Shown here: positions 63,545 through 64,000 of the stretch, piece after piece | Numbering within the stretch: position 1 is the first letter of the stretch | Layout of the letters: the number at the start of each line of letters is the position of its first letter | From: Bradyrhizobium sp. 4 | Lineage (GTDB): Bacteria; Pseudomonadota; Alphaproteobacteria; Rhizobiales; Xanthobacteraceae | DNA length: 64,000 nt | Reading direction: 5' to 3' | NCBI RefSeq assembly: GCF_023100905.1 | Contig: NZ_CP064686.1 | Span: 5,332,001-5,396,000, forward strand | Program-made: the position numbers and the translations under genes | The notes under the pieces: generated by a model | The model's database searches: none | What the model saw: only the letters and a program-made list of their open reading frames with translations | What the model was told of the DNA's origin: nothing

Positions 63545-64000
63545 CGGACCGGAGCTCCCTGACCAGCACAGCCGGATTTCCGGCCACGATCGAGAAAGGC
63601 GGCACGTCCTTGGTCACGACGGCCCCGGCCGCCACCACGGCCCCCGGCCCGACCGTCACGCCGCGCAGCACCATGGCTCCCGCGCCAATCCAGGCATCAT
63701 CGCAGATCCGGACCGGGCTTTCGTCGAGCGAGAGTTCGCGCGGATGACCACTTGTGAAGATCTGCCGGACCTGGGCATGCCGCGCGGCCGCCCCGATCGG
63801 ATGGGTCAGACTGTCGAAAACATTTGCCGAATGGGAGATCAGAACCCGGTTTCCGATTTCGATGGAGCCGGCCGACCAGATCCGCGTCCCCTCCCCGACA
63901 TAGCACCATTCGCCGATCTTGATCTCGCCGCCATGGGCGAAGGTCATGAGTTCGCCGAGGATCCGGCTCTGTGGGCCGATGACGATCCTGTCGGCATCGC
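63534..64000 (-). CDS. Hexapeptide-repeat acetyltransferase (WcaF/NodL-like), 5' end off window
   Basis: The frame continues off the right edge. Visible is a left-handed beta-helix acyltransferase: GTRIWSAGSIEIGNRVLISH, then SANVFDSLTHPIG, PVRICDDAWIGAGAMVLRGV and TVGPGAVVAAGAVVTKDVPP with FSIVAGNPAVLVRELR. The SHSANVFD and H-P-I pattern carries the likely catalytic His. Such enzymes O-acetylate surface polysaccharides. An internal ATG at 63947 is probably not the true start, since repeat-like residues (IVIGPQSRILGEL) lie upstream. Confidence 0.85.
   Translation of the reverse strand, partial: DADRIVIGPQSRILGELMTFAHGGEIKIGEWCYVGEGTRIWSAGSIEIGNRVLISHSANVFDSLTHPIGAAARHAQVRQIFTSGHPRELSLDESPVRICDDAWIGAGAMVLRGVTVGPGAVVAAGAVVTKDVPPFSIVAGNPAVLVRELRSDER

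Overview
The window reads as a chromosomal segment of a high-G+C alphaproteobacterium of the Bradyrhizobium / Nitrobacteraceae type. This rests on the branched-chain amino-acid (Liv-type) transporter operon that carries its own acyl-CoA ligase, on the palindromic intergenic elements, and on the protein style. It is an inference from family resemblance; no species can be named from sequence alone.

Layout. (1) 1-10539 is ordinary and well kept: a Crp/Fnr-type regulator leaves the left edge, then comes a livG - acyl-CoA synthetase - livH - livM - livK-like - livF operon, an AGE-family epimerase on the opposite strand, and a PaaK-like ligase. Together they look like uptake and CoA-activation of a carboxylic acid or amino-acid-like substrate. 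(2) 10540-22460 is a graveyard of mobile and phage-related genes. It holds a ParB/DNA-methylase relic, a truncated DUF5681 gene, a multiply frameshifted membrane protein, a YqaJ recombinase relic, an IS630 relic and a 46-nt 3' fragment of tRNA-Trp that marks an old integration site. Intact genes here are a large serine recombinase, a GmhB-like HAD phosphatase and an O-antigen ligase-like membrane protein. (3) 22461-48423 is a large polysaccharide locus, almost all on the minus strand: a polymerase, a bi-domain dehydrogenase, WecC, WecB, glycosyltransferases, two heparinase II/III-like proteins, a Wzx flippase, AsnB, two large coupled membrane proteins of unknown role, a Gfo/Idh/MocA oxidoreductase, methyltransferases and a GtrA/GT2 pair. 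(4) 48424-60570 mixes real genes with decay: an acyltransferase split by a complete IS3-family element, an M10 peptidase with four tryptophan-rich repeats, a CaiB-ClC fusion relic, intact CDP-glucose genes (rfbF, rfbG), a decayed UDP-glucuronate decarboxylase gene and a decayed O-antigen ligase. (5) 60571-64000 is the start of another surface-sugar gene set (glycosyltransferase, epimerase, methyltransferase, hexapeptide acetyltransferase) that runs off the right edge.

How the genes fit together. WecB and WecC should supply UDP-ManNAc and UDP-ManNAcA; AsnB-like enzymes in such loci can amidate uronic acids; heparinase II/III folds act on uronate polymers; the flippase and polymerase export and join the units. 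RfbF and RfbG supply CDP-4-keto-6-deoxyglucose, which the zinc-motif C-methyltransferase could branch. The many broken polymerase, ligase, acyltransferase and sugar-nucleotide genes indicate that the surface polysaccharide of this strain has been replaced by gene turnover. Start codons were chosen by RBS, overlap and homology and some remain uncertain.
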